Under the pieces are notes generated by a model. That model was not told where the DNA came from, ran no database searches, and was given only the letters and a program-made list of their open reading frames with translations. Shown here one piece after another: positions 1-7,144 of a stretch of 9,847 nucleotides of DNA (its first letter is position 1; each line of letters opens with the position of its first letter). The DNA is from Gemmatimonadota bacterium (GTDB lineage: Bacteria > Latescibacterota > UBA2968 > UBA8231). The position numbers were made by a program, and so were the translations under genes. Location of the stretch: assembly GCA_026706165.1 (NCBI GenBank), contig JAPOZF010000234.1, positions 1 to 9,847 on the forward strand, read 5' to 3'.

Positions 1-746
1 CGATGGCCGCGGCGGCGCGTGGAATCCTCGACGCGCACCACCCCGACGTCGATCACCACGGCGCCCTCGGCGACCATGTCCGCGCTGATGATACGGGGGC
101 GGTCGGCCGCGGCGACCAGGATGTCGGCGGCGCGGGTGTGGGCGCCGATGTCGCGGGTGCCGGTGTGGCAGACCGTCACCGTGGCGTTGGCCCCCGGCCC
201 CTTCTGCGCCAGCATGTTGGCCAGCGGCCTGCCGACCAGGGTGCTGCGCCCGACGACGACGACGTGCTTTCCCGCCACCTCGATGCCGCTGCGCGACAGC
301 ATCTGCACGACCCCGTGCGGGGTGCAGGGGAGGAAGCCCTCCTCCTGGCGCAACATGCGGCCGAGGTTCACCGGGTGCAGGCCGTCGACGTCCTTGCCGG
401 GATCGACGGCGTTGAGGACGAGGCTCTCGTCGAGGCCGTTGGGCAGGGGCACCTGCACGAGGATTCCGTGGACGGTCTCGTCGGCGTTGAGGGCGGCGAT
501 CAGTTCCAGCAGCTCCTCCTGCGGGACGCCGCCGGGAAGCCGGTGCTCGCGCGAGCGGACGGCGATCTTTTCGCAGGCCCGGCGCTTCCCCTTGACGTAG
601 GAGAGCGACGCCGGATCGTCGCCGGCCAACACCACCGCCAGCCCCGGGACGAGGCGGTGCCGGGCCGCAAGGCCGGCGACCTCCCGCCGCATCTCCTCCC
701 GCATCCCCGCGGCTATCTCGTTTCCGTCCAGGATTCGCGCCGTCAT
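1..746 (-). CDS. folD: FolD, methylenetetrahydrofolate dehydrogenase / methenyltetrahydrofolate cyclohydrolase (C-terminus cut by window edge)
   Basis: Cytoplasmic bifunctional enzyme that interconverts 5,10-methylene-THF, 5,10-methenyl-THF and 10-formyl-THF using NADP(H), feeding purine and formyl-methionine synthesis. I translated the minus strand from the ATG at 746 and found it open to the window edge (248 residues seen; the family is about 280-300, so roughly the last 40 are outside). Seen: the SYVKGK segment with Tyr50 and Lys54, VQVPLP with Gln98, and GKDVDG with Asp121. These match the catalytic Tyr/Lys/Gln/Asp set at the same numbers as in E. coli FolD. Also present are PCTP (140-143), the Rossmann NADP-binding GRSTLVGRP (166-174) and the late IDVGVVRVED block. 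An ATG 8 nt upstream (754) is out of frame, and the Shine-Dalgarno match is weak. The gene lies 114 bp downstream of serS on the same strand and is probably cotranscribed with it. Confidence 0.96.
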   Translation of the reverse strand, partial: MTARILDGNEIAAGMREEMRREVAGLAARHRLVPGLAVVLAGDDPASLSYVKGKRRACEKIAVRSREHRLPGGVPQEELLELIAALNADETVHGILVQVPLPNGLDESLVLNAVDPGKDVDGLHPVNLGRMLRQEEGFLPCTPHGVVQMLSRSGIEVAGKHVVVVGRSTLVGRPLANMLAQKGPGANATVTVCHTGTRDIGAHTRAADILVAAADRPRIISADMVAEGAVVIDVGVVRVEDSTRRRGH

Positions 747-860
747 CGGGTCATCGGGGGCCGTAGTGAATCGCAGGCATCGGGAAACTGTCGGTTGGCT
801 GTTGCTCGACCCGGGCGGAAGCGGTCATCGCATGGCTGCGGGCACCGCCGGCATGGGGCT

Positions 861-2213
861 TCAGCCCGCGGCGATCGAGTCCCTGCCGACGGCGTCGCGG
901 AGCGCCGCGGGGACCTTCACCGAACCGTCGGCCTGCTGGTAGTTCTCGACGATGGAGATCAGCATCCGCCCCATGGCGCAGCCGGTGTCGTTGACGGTGT
1001 GGCAGAACCTCGGCCCCCCCTGCTTGCCCTTGCAGCGGATGTTGAGGCGGCGGGCCTGGTAGTCGGTGGTGTTGGTGTCGGTCATCACCTCCATGAACTC
1101 GCCGCTGCCCGGCAGCCAGACCTCGAAGTCGCGCTGCCGGTGGCTGGCGAGGTAGCCGGCGTCGCCGCCGCACTTGTCGACCGACCGGTAGGGGAGCTCG
1201 AGGGTCTGCAGCAGCCACTCGTTGATCTCGCCGAACTCCTCGTACATCTGCTCCGACTGCTCCGGGGCGCAGACCGAGTTCATCTCGATCTTGTCGAACT
1301 GGTGCACCCGCTTGATCCCCTTGACGTCCCTGCCCCAGGAACCGGCCTCGGAGCGGAAGCAGGTGGTGGAGGCGAACACCCGGAGGGGCAGCTCCTCCTC
1401 GTTCAGGGTGCGGTCCATGAAGTAGCTGAAGTTGGCAGGCTCCGAGGAGCCGACGAGGAACAGCTCCGTCCCCTCCTCGACGTTGTGGGTTTCGATGGCG
1501 TACACCTGGTCGCGGCCCTCGGGGAAGTGGGAGGTCCCGTAGAGGGAGCGCTCGCGCACCAGCAGCGGCGGCACCATCATCTCGTAGCCGCGGCGCAGCA
1601 GCTCCCCGGACAGCAGCTGCTGCAGGCCGAGCTGCATCAGGGCCGCGCCCCCGCGGATGTAGGCGAAGCGGGAGCCGGAGACCTCGGAGGCCTGGGCGGT
1701 CTCCATGCCGACGGCAGGGCCGAGGTCGGCGTGCTGCCGCGGCGCGAACTCCGCCCCGGCGTGCACCGGCATCGGCGGCATGGAGGCGGCGCTGTGGTTG
1801 CCCTTTCCCAACTCCTCGCCGGGACGGTACCCGGCACCCGGGATCCACACCTTCTCCTCGGGGTTGTCGGACTCGTCGTCGCCGTCGGGCATGTCGGGGT
1901 GGGGCCAGTTGGGGAACCAGTCGAGGATCCGCTGCCACTCGCGGTTGACCTCGCCGAGCCCGGCTTCGAGCCGGCGCCCCTTCTCGCGCAGCTCCTGCCC
2001 CTGGCTGCGGGCAGCCTCGGGGTCGGTCCTGCCGAGCCGGGCGAGCTGCTTCTTCTCGCCGTTGACCTCGTCGATCTCTCCCTGCAGCCGGCGGCGCTCC
2101 CCGTCGAGGGCGAGCCAGCGGTCGACGTCGGCCTTGCCCGGGTCGACGCGGCGCAGGCGGATCGCCCGGCGCAGGGAATCGGGGTCGCGGCGTATGGTCC
2201 GTACGTCGATCAC
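861..2213 (-). CDS. serS: Seryl-tRNA synthetase, somewhat divergent
   Basis: Class II aminoacyl-tRNA synthetase that charges tRNA-Ser with serine in the cytoplasm; 450 residues against about 420-430 usual. The N-terminal long-arm coiled coil (about 35-95) ends in the family-typical FPNWPHPDMPDG. Motif 2 is FRSEAGSWGRD (286-296) followed by HQFDKIEM. Motif 3 is NDTGCAMGRMLISIVENYQ (408-426). The start is GTG at 2213: an in-frame TAA lies directly upstream, and MIDVRTIRRDP aligns with the usual MLDIKLIRENP opening; no clear Shine-Dalgarno is visible. Odd points: about 20-25 extra residues between the arm and the core (about 124-158, rich in Gly, Pro and Met); the serine-pocket TAE triplet reads SSE (256-258); the usual SSCSN before the QARR block reads TDTNTTDYQARR; and motif 3 has NDTG for NGSG. 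All core motifs are intact, so I call it functional. folD follows on the same strand. Confidence 0.95.
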   Translation of the reverse strand: MIDVRTIRRDPDSLRRAIRLRRVDPGKADVDRWLALDGERRRLQGEIDEVNGEKKQLARLGRTDPEAARSQGQELREKGRRLEAGLGEVNREWQRILDWFPNWPHPDMPDGDDESDNPEEKVWIPGAGYRPGEELGKGNHSAASMPPMPVHAGAEFAPRQHADLGPAVGMETAQASEVSGSRFAYIRGGAALMQLGLQQLLSGELLRRGYEMMVPPLLVRERSLYGTSHFPEGRDQVYAIETHNVEEGTELFLVGSSEPANFSYFMDRTLNEEELPLRVFASTTCFRSEAGSWGRDVKGIKRVHQFDKIEMNSVCAPEQSEQMYEEFGEINEWLLQTLELPYRSVDKCGGDAGYLASHRQRDFEVWLPGSGEFMEVMTDTNTTDYQARRLNIRCKGKQGGPRFCHTVNDTGCAMGRMLISIVENYQQADGSVKVPAALRDAVGRDSIAAG

Positions 2214-2330
2214 TTAGATTTCACGCGCTGCTGAAAAGCGTTTCCGCCGGCTGCTCGAGGGGGCCGGATGGCGTCTGGGCGGCCGCGGATGAAGCCGGCA
2301 GGAGGGTGGTCGCGCGGCCGCTGCAAACTT

Positions 2331-2335
2331 AGGAG
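2331..2335 (+). promoter_or_regulatory. Shine-Dalgarno site that sets a TTG start
   Basis: AGGAG, five bases before TTG at 2341. It is the best ribosome-binding match in the gap between serS and the HAD gene, and it supports the TTG start because the HAD core (FAVIFDVDG) begins immediately after it. I see no convincing -35/-10 pair for either gene in the 127-bp divergent gap 2214-2340. Confidence 0.7.
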
Positions 2336-2340
2336 TTGCC

Positions 2341-2988
2341 TTGTTCGCTGTCATCTTCGACGTCGACGGAGTGCTCGTCGACAGCGAGGGGATGAGCTGC
2401 GGCGCCTGGCTGCCGGTGCTGCGGCGCCGCGGTATCGCGGTCCGGCTCGCCGAAATCGAGGATTTCATCGGCCGGAGCGACCGCGCCGTCCTCGACCGCT
2501 TCCGGCGGCTGCACCCCGCCGCCGATCTCGGGGATCACCTGATCGACGAGAAGGAGCAGGAGTTCTTCGCGGCCGCCCGCGGCCGCCTGCGGGCCTTTGC
2601 CGGGCTGAAGCGGGTGCTGCGAAGGCTCGAGTCCGGGGGCGTGCCCATGGCCGTCGCCTCCTCCGGGCGCCACCGGAAGATCCGCTTCTCGCTGAAGACC
2701 GCCGGCCTCGAGGGGTTCTTCGACGCGGTCTGCAGCGCCTCCGACGTCGCGCGCGGCAAGCCGGCCCCCGACCTGTTCCTGCGCGCCGCCGGCCTCCTCG
2801 GGGCGGACCCGGGCATCTGTAGCGTCGTCGAGGACTCGGTGCCCGGGATCGCCGCGGCGAAGGCTGCCGGCATGAAGGCCCTGGGGTTCACCTCGTCGCA
2901 CCCCGCCGGGGTGCTTCTCGATGCCGGCGCCGACGCCGTCTTCTCCCGCTACGACGAGCTGCCGGACCTGCTGCCCGGGGAGAGTTAG
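2341..2988 (+). CDS. HAD-superfamily hydrolase, phosphatase / beta-phosphoglucomutase-like
   Basis: Mg-dependent phosphohydrolase or phosphomutase of the haloacid dehalogenase superfamily, cytoplasmic, 215 residues, a normal length. Motif I is FDVDGVLVDSE with nucleophile Asp7 and acid/base Asp9. A helical cap (about 17-85) carries the IGRS turn. Motif II is VASSG (Ser107), motif III GKPAPDLF (Lys140) and motif IV VVEDSVPGIAAAKAAG (Glu164, Asp165). A GFTS...ADAVFSRYDEL tail is typical of the PGMB/phosphoglycolate phosphatase-like subgroup. The start is TTG with a strong AGGAG five bases upstream. The gene stands alone on the plus strand, divergent from serS and convergent with PhyH A, so it is probably not part of the cluster to its right. 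Substrate specificity cannot be read; sugar phosphates or 2-phosphoglycolate are the usual substrates of relatives. Confidence 0.93.
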   Translation: MFAVIFDVDGVLVDSEGMSCGAWLPVLRRRGIAVRLAEIEDFIGRSDRAVLDRFRRLHPAADLGDHLIDEKEQEFFAAARGRLRAFAGLKRVLRRLESGGVPMAVASSGRHRKIRFSLKTAGLEGFFDAVCSASDVARGKPAPDLFLRAAGLLGADPGICSVVEDSVPGIAAAKAAGMKALGFTSSHPAGVLLDAGADAVFSRYDELPDLLPGES

Positions 2989-3045
2989 TGCCCGGCGCGT
3001 GGTTCCGCGTCAATCCGGAAGCTCCACAACGCCCCTGCGGCGAGA

Positions 3046-3055
3046 TCCCGGCTCG
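3046..3055. repeat. Isolated copy of a short repeat (TCCCGGCTCG)
   Basis: This 10-mer, which continues as TCCCGGCTCGGA (3046-3057), recurs at 5363-5372 (also followed by GA) and 5407-5416. All three copies are in noncoding DNA: this one between the convergent HAD and PhyH A genes, the others upstream of the MFS gene. It may be a protein-binding site or a remnant of a dispersed repeat, or chance in GC-rich DNA. Confidence 0.3.
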
Positions 3056-3081
3056 GAAGCCCCGGCCAATCCGCCGGCGCC

Positions 3082-3888
3082 CTACCGGACCCAGTGGCGG
3101 AACAGCGGCTTGACGTCGTCGGGGAGCCGCTTGAACACCCCGCGAGGCACCGGGGGAACCAGGTTCTCCCTCAGTCCCCTTTCGTCGGCGAGCCGCCGGC
3201 GCTCGTCGCTGCCCGGCATCAGGCTGTCGAGGTTGAGCCACCAGGGGGCGAAGCGGATCGCCAGGCCGACCCGGGGCTCGTCCGACCGGTTGGGGGCGGC
3301 CGCGTGCCACAGCCGGCTGTCGAGGACGGCCACCGTGCCGGCCTCCCCGGTGAGGGCGGTCTCCCCCTCGAGAACGGCCTGCGGATCGACGCCGTTGCCG
3401 CCGCTGGGGTTGTCCGGCCGGCGGTGGCTTCCCGGGGAAACGAGGGTGCCGCCGTTCTCCCGGGTGAACGGGGACAGCATCCACAGGGTCGTCAGGTGCA
3501 TGACCATGTCGGGGTACGGCTGCTCTATGTGCCCGCCGTTGCGCTGGTTGAACGGCCAGTCGGCGTGCCAGTCGCCGCGGTCGTTGCCAGGGTAGTTGAC
3601 GATCGAGGAGGTGTAGGAGACCCGGTAATGCTCCCCCAGCAGGTCCAGACAGAGACCGGCGAGCCTGGCATCGGTAAGGTAGGGGGTGAAGGACTGGCTG
3701 TAGCGGATCAGCCCGGAGACCGCGCCGATGTTGGGCGGCGCGTCCCGGCGCTCCTGCCGGTGCCTGTCGACGGCGCCCAGGACGTCGGCGCGCACTGGGC
3801 CGACCTCGTCCGTCGGAATCACCCCTTCGAGGAGGCAGAACCCCCGCTCTGCCAGCTGGCCGCGGAGTTCATCAGGGGTCCGGTTCAT
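3082..3888 (-). CDS. Phytanoyl-CoA dioxygenase (PhyH) family protein A
   Basis: Probable Fe(II)/2-oxoglutarate-dependent oxygenase of the PhyH family, a cupin-fold enzyme that hydroxylates an unactivated carbon of a small substrate; 268 residues, a normal size. The facial triad is visible as WHADW (His108, Asp110) and RLWHAAAPNRSDEPR (distal His195), with Arg206, eleven residues on, as the likely 2-oxoglutarate carboxylate anchor. Between them is ENGGTLVSPGSH (144-155), the family's usual strand and turn. The N-terminus (ELRGQLAERGFCLLEGVI) is the standard PhyH opening. The start is ATG at 3888; no good Shine-Dalgarno is visible. It is the last gene of the minus-strand cluster, 118 bp after the MFS gene; that gap is relatively AT-rich and holds a small dyad. 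Substrate unknown; relatives act on acyl-CoAs, secondary metabolites and ectoine. Confidence 0.92.
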   Translation of the reverse strand: MNRTPDELRGQLAERGFCLLEGVIPTDEVGPVRADVLGAVDRHRQERRDAPPNIGAVSGLIRYSQSFTPYLTDARLAGLCLDLLGEHYRVSYTSSIVNYPGNDRGDWHADWPFNQRNGGHIEQPYPDMVMHLTTLWMLSPFTRENGGTLVSPGSHRRPDNPSGGNGVDPQAVLEGETALTGEAGTVAVLDSRLWHAAAPNRSDEPRVGLAIRFAPWWLNLDSLMPGSDERRRLADERGLRENLVPPVPRGVFKRLPDDVKPLFRHWVR

Positions 3889-3923
3889 CTTGGAATCGCC
3901 AAACTGAGGCGGCTTTGCTGCCC

Positions 3924-3948
3924 CATGTGCTCACAATGTATGAACATG
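3924..3948. promoter_or_regulatory. Small dyad upstream of PhyH A, possible operator
   Basis: The gap between the MFS gene and PhyH A contains TGTG-CT-CACA (3926-3935) nested inside CATGT...ACATG (3924-3928 and 3944-3948). The local base composition is AT-richer than the surroundings. It could be an operator or a weak internal promoter region, but I could not find a -35/-10 pair with acceptable spacing. Confidence 0.2.
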
Positions 3949-4006
3949 ACTTGCTCCAATGGTTGAAACCCCACTGATGCTCCGGACCTGGTTCGCCCGC
4001 GGCGGG

Positions 4007-5272
4007 TCATGCCGGCTGCGCCGCGGCTCCCTTGAGCTCCTCGATGCGGGCGGGCCGGAAGTACGCTGAGAACAGCGCGGTCCCCAGGACACTGGCGACC
4101 GCGGCAATCGCGAACAAGGTCCCGTACCCGGAAGCGGCGATCACCTGCCCCCCGAAGCCCCCGGTCAGCATGAAGGAGAAACCCATCGCCATCGAGCTGA
4201 CCGCGGCCATCCCCGGCCGCCAGCGCGCCTCCACGATCTCCTGTTGGAAGACGGTCAGGACCGGCAGGCGGATCGCCGACAGCGCATGTACGAGAAAGAC
4301 GGTGCAGGCCGCCCCCGCCCAGTTGCCCGACAGCATGACCGGCAGCAGCGCGGCCCCCGCAAGCAGCGAGGTGGCGGCGATGGTCGACCGCTGCCCCCGC
4401 GAGGCGACGATCAGCGGCGTCGACAGGGCGGCCAGTCCGCTCACCAGCATGGCGGTCGCGGAGACCGCTCCGATCAGCGCCGTCGGCTCTCCGAGGAAGT
4501 CGTCCATGTAGACGTTGAAGAAAGTCTGCTGGGTCGCCATGGAGATGGCGCAGAGGAAGCCGGCCACCGCCACTGCGGCCATGGGACCGCGCGGACGCGG
4601 CGATACCCCTTGCGCGCCCCCTCCTGCAGGAAGCCCCTCCGTCTGTCTCGTTGCGGCGACGGCGAGGGCGGCCGGGACGATCATCGCCGCGGCGAAAAAC
4701 AGCGGATACCGGTAGGGAGCCGGCGCGTCGAGGGAGGTCCCGGTCAGGGCGGCGATGGTCCCGGGCAGCACCCCTCCGACGAGGTTGCCGGCAAACCCGG
4801 CGATCGGCCACATCGCCGCCTGCACGGAGAACACGTGGGTGCGCTCGACCCGGGTGGTGATGGACAGCAGAAAAGGCCCGGCGTTGACGATGGACAGGGC
4901 GAACCCGAAGGCCCGCGGCAGGCGGGCGAATATCAGCCAGTGCGCCTGCCATTCCCGCGGCATGAACTCGGCGAAGGGCAGCATCGAGTTGCCGACGGCG
5001 ATCAGCGCCAGGCCGAGGACGATCATGCGGCGCGGGCCCCAGCGTCTGCCCATCGCCCCGGCCGGAAGGCAGAGGAGGGCGTAGGCGGCCGCGCCGGTGG
5101 CGTTGACGAAGCCGACGAACCCGATGTCGTACCCGAGGCGCAGCAGGTAGATGTTGAGAAGCAGGTTGTAGATGCCGCTGGAGGAGGCGAACCCCACCAG
5201 GGCGCCGCTCAGCAGGTAGAGGCGTACGTCGCGGTTGAACGAGCGGACGATCTCTAGGTATTCGCGCAGCAA
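4007..5272 (-). CDS. Major facilitator superfamily transporter
   Basis: Inner-membrane secondary transporter, 421 residues, with about twelve hydrophobic segments in two halves. A hydrophilic central loop (about 208-229, containing SPRPRG) separates TM6 and TM7. A motif-A-like loop, GRRWGPRR (75-82), follows TM2. The N-terminal pattern (EYLEIVRSFNRDVRLYLLSGALVGF, about 4-28) and LLNIYLLRLGYD are typical of uncharacterised MFS members in environmental genomes. The start is TTG at 5272, directly after an in-frame TAG, and the next codon is CTG. A later start would cut into the conserved amphipathic N-terminus, so the start is probably this TTG or the adjacent CTG. It sits between PhyH B (260 bp upstream) and PhyH A (118 bp downstream) on the same strand, which suggests import of the substrate or export of the product of the oxygenases. 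No substrate can be assigned. Confidence 0.93.
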   Translation of the reverse strand: MLREYLEIVRSFNRDVRLYLLSGALVGFASSSGIYNLLLNIYLLRLGYDIGFVGFVNATGAAAYALLCLPAGAMGRRWGPRRMIVLGLALIAVGNSMLPFAEFMPREWQAHWLIFARLPRAFGFALSIVNAGPFLLSITTRVERTHVFSVQAAMWPIAGFAGNLVGGVLPGTIAALTGTSLDAPAPYRYPLFFAAAMIVPAALAVAATRQTEGLPAGGGAQGVSPRPRGPMAAVAVAGFLCAISMATQQTFFNVYMDDFLGEPTALIGAVSATAMLVSGLAALSTPLIVASRGQRSTIAATSLLAGAALLPVMLSGNWAGAACTVFLVHALSAIRLPVLTVFQQEIVEARWRPGMAAVSSMAMGFSFMLTGGFGGQVIAASGYGTLFAIAAVASVLGTALFSAYFRPARIEELKGAAAQPA

Positions 5273-5355
5273 CTAATGCCCTGTCCCATCGATATCTTCC
5301 GCCGATCCACCCCGCCCTGGCGGCCGAATTGTTGCAGTCTGTTCCGCGAGCGGAT

Positions 5356-5416
5356 CACAGCTTCCCGGCTCGGACAGGCTGCGGGGGTAGATTCCGCGGC
5401 AGAGTTTCCCGGCTCG
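5356..5416. repeat. Pair of 17-bp direct repeats upstream of the MFS gene
   Basis: CACAGCTTCCCGGCTCG (5356-5372) and CAGAGTTTCCCGGCTCG (5400-5416) match at 15 of 17 bases and are offset by 44 bp, close to four helical turns. They lie in the 260-bp noncoding gap between PhyH B and the MFS gene, the longest gap inside the cluster. Tandem sites on one face of the helix would suit a regulator of the MFS-PhyH A pair. I saw no convincing promoter beside them. Confidence 0.4.
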
Positions 5417-5532
5417 CAAGTGCCGTCGAGGATGGATTCGCGAAATGGCCGGGAGGATTCAGGCGGGACGACACCGGGTGGCAGCCCCAGGCCGCTGTTC
5501 CCGCCCCGCGGTCCGCCGACCTATCCGCCCCC

Positions 5533-6390
5533 CTATCCGCCGAAGGTCGTGCTCTTCAGGACCGTCTGGGTCTCGTAGATCGTGCCGGGCCTCAGGGCGG
5601 GGGGAAGGGGCAGGCGCCAGGGCACCTCTTCCATACGCGGCTGCAGGACCGGCTCGCCGCGCACGTACGAGGCGCAGTACTGATCCCAGTCGAGCTGCTG
5701 GCAGAGGGGCCAGGAGTCGCCGGCGCAGTACTGGAGCAGCAGCAGGCGCCGGGGATTGGCCGAGGAGTTGGGCAGCGAAGCGTGCAGGGCACGCACGTGG
5801 TGGAGGGAGATGCCGCCGGCCTCGACCTCGATCAGCTCGGCCTCGGAATCGTCGAAGCCGGCCTCGGTGACGGCGCCGGCGAAGCAGCCGTCCTGGTGGT
5901 GGTCCCAGATCTTCCCCTTGTGGGAGCCGGGGATGGCCATCAGGCAGCCGTTCTGCCCGGTCATGTCGTCGATGGCCACGCCGACGGCGAGCAGGTCGTC
6001 GTTGGTGTGCGGGTAGAAGGCCCAGTCCTGGTGCCAGTGGACGGGGCTGCCGAACTCGGCCGACTTCATGTTGAGCTTGCCGCCGTTGGTGCGGATCGCG
6101 TCCCCCCCGATCAACTGGGCGACGATGTCGAGGATGCGTTCGTTGCGCAGGGCGGCGGCGTACGCGGGATGCGCCTTCACCGGGCTCTTGAGGCGGCGCA
6201 CCTTGGGAAACTCCGGGGTGTGGTCGGGCTCGAGGTCGAAGACCTCGTCGTGCTCGGTCACCCCCCGCGACTTCTCGACGAACTCCTCGGTGACCCGGCG
6301 CAGCTCGGCGACTTCGGCCGGGGTCAGTACTCCCTCAACACTGCAGTATCCCTTTACGTCGTACGCTTCGATTTCCTGTCGTGACAGCAT
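5533..6390 (-). CDS. Phytanoyl-CoA dioxygenase (PhyH) family protein B
   Basis: Probable Fe(II)/2-oxoglutarate oxygenase, 285 residues. The N-terminal YDVKGYCSVEGVLTPAEV is the usual PhyH start. The metal site is VHWHQDW (His120, Asp122). The distal half-site is LHHVRALHASLPN (His203), followed by Arg214/Arg215 in NPRRLLLLQY as the likely 2-oxoglutarate anchor. GQNGCLMAIPGSHKGKIWDHH (145-165) is the family's connecting strand and turn. The long C-terminal tail after 220 (DQYCASYVRGEPVLQPRMEE) resembles the subgroup of PhyH proteins related to ectoine hydroxylase and natural-product oxygenases. The start is ATG at 6390 with GAGGA just upstream. Only ten bases separate it from the stop of PhyH C, so the two are very probably cotranscribed and perhaps translationally coupled. 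All expected catalytic residues are present, unlike in PhyH C. Confidence 0.93.
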   Translation of the reverse strand: MLSRQEIEAYDVKGYCSVEGVLTPAEVAELRRVTEEFVEKSRGVTEHDEVFDLEPDHTPEFPKVRRLKSPVKAHPAYAAALRNERILDIVAQLIGGDAIRTNGGKLNMKSAEFGSPVHWHQDWAFYPHTNDDLLAVGVAIDDMTGQNGCLMAIPGSHKGKIWDHHQDGCFAGAVTEAGFDDSEAELIEVEAGGISLHHVRALHASLPNSSANPRRLLLLQYCAGDSWPLCQQLDWDQYCASYVRGEPVLQPRMEEVPWRLPLPPALRPGTIYETQTVLKSTTFGG

Positions 6391-6400
6391 ACTTCCTCAC

Positions 6401-7144
6401 CTATTTGAGCTTGACGATTTCGCGCTGCGGGGCGCTCAACCGGGCGTGGAGGCCGGGGCTGAAGCGCAGCCCCTGGCCGCCCCAGTCGGGCATGTAACCT
6501 GTGCTGTAACAATAATAAAGGGTCCGTCTCGGGCGGCGGGAAGTGTTGACTGTGGAACCGTGCGTCAGGGCCTCGGTGAAGACGATCGCGTCCCCCGCCT
6601 TCGCCGGCAGCGGCACCAGGGACGGATCCTCCTCCGGGTGGGGTCCCCAGGGCCGCGGGAAGTTCGCCTTGTGCGTGCCCGGCACCACGGCGAAGCAGCC
6701 GTCTTCCGGCCCGCAGTCGACGGTCGGGAACACCGCCTTGGTCAGCGTCGACACCATCTGCCCGTTGTGGCAGCGGTACTGGCACTTCGGGTTGACCGGG
6801 GTGCCGTGCATGTGCATGTGCGTGAACCCGCCTCCCCAGCGGTAGATGGCGTAGGTGTGGTTCAGGCGCCAGGGGCCCCCGGTGACGGTCTCGACCACGT
6901 CGAGGACCTCGGGGAGCTCCATCAGCGGCAGCATGGCCGCGTCCGCTTCCATGATGTTGGAGATGTAGAGCTCCTGCCCGGTCTTTTCCGTGCCGAGGAC
7001 CAGGGGCTCGGGGTACTCCCCGGGATCCATCCCCTCGAAGCGGTCGAGCACCTCGTTGGCGGCCGCTACCAGCTCGGGCGGGACCACCTGCTCGAGCAGG
7101 ATGTAACCGTTGAGGTCGAACAGGTAGGTCTGCTCCGCGTTCAT
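6401..7144 (-). CDS. Phytanoyl-CoA dioxygenase (PhyH) family protein C, non-canonical metal site
   Basis: PhyH-fold protein of 247 residues. The N-terminal YLFDLNGYILLEQVVPPELV is typical of the family. EDGCFAVVPGTHKANFPRP (147-165) and FTEALTHGSTVNTSRRPRR (distal His195, arginines 203-207) mark the cupin core. The expected HxD motif, about 40 residues before PGTH, is missing. At that place stands HMHMHG (His109, His111, His113), then a YRCHNGQM block, with no acidic residue in the right spacing. It may use His ligands, bind iron in another way, or be a non-catalytic partner of PhyH B. From memory, a PhyH subgroup with an LHG...NGR...PGSHKSN pattern also lacks HxD, so this may be a subfamily trait rather than decay. 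The start is ATG at 7144, with AGGAG about 13 bases upstream. It lies ten bases before PhyH B. Confidence 0.88.
   Translation of the reverse strand: MNAEQTYLFDLNGYILLEQVVPPELVAAANEVLDRFEGMDPGEYPEPLVLGTEKTGQELYISNIMEADAAMLPLMELPEVLDVVETVTGGPWRLNHTYAIYRWGGGFTHMHMHGTPVNPKCQYRCHNGQMVSTLTKAVFPTVDCGPEDGCFAVVPGTHKANFPRPWGPHPEEDPSLVPLPAKAGDAIVFTEALTHGSTVNTSRRPRRTLYYCYSTGYMPDWGGQGLRFSPGLHARLSAPQREIVKLK

Noticed and set aside
747..860. A 25-codon open frame (MTASARVEQQ...) between serS and folD on the minus strand
   Set aside because: Very short, no Shine-Dalgarno, no recognisable pattern; the gap is better read as plain intercistronic sequence.
3..2234. A 743-codon open frame on the plus strand opposite folD and serS
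   Set aside because: It is antisense to two highly conserved genes, its composition is His/Asp/Val/Ala-rich with no motif, and no ribosome-binding site precedes it. It reflects codon bias on the coding strand.
3062..3077. Hairpin CCGGC-CAATCC-GCCGG between the convergent HAD and PhyH A genes, considered as a terminator
   Set aside because: The stem is only 5 bp and no T-tract follows on either strand, so an intrinsic terminator is not supported.
3926..3940. TGTGA-like half-site upstream of PhyH A, considered as a CRP site
   Set aside because: The second half-site does not follow at the required 6-bp spacing, so only a generic dyad is reported.
5329..6384. A 351-codon plus-strand open frame opposite PhyH B
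   Set aside because: Antisense shadow: its product is a Val/Gly/Leu-rich string with no recognisable domain, while the minus strand has a complete PhyH gene with a good ribosome-binding site.
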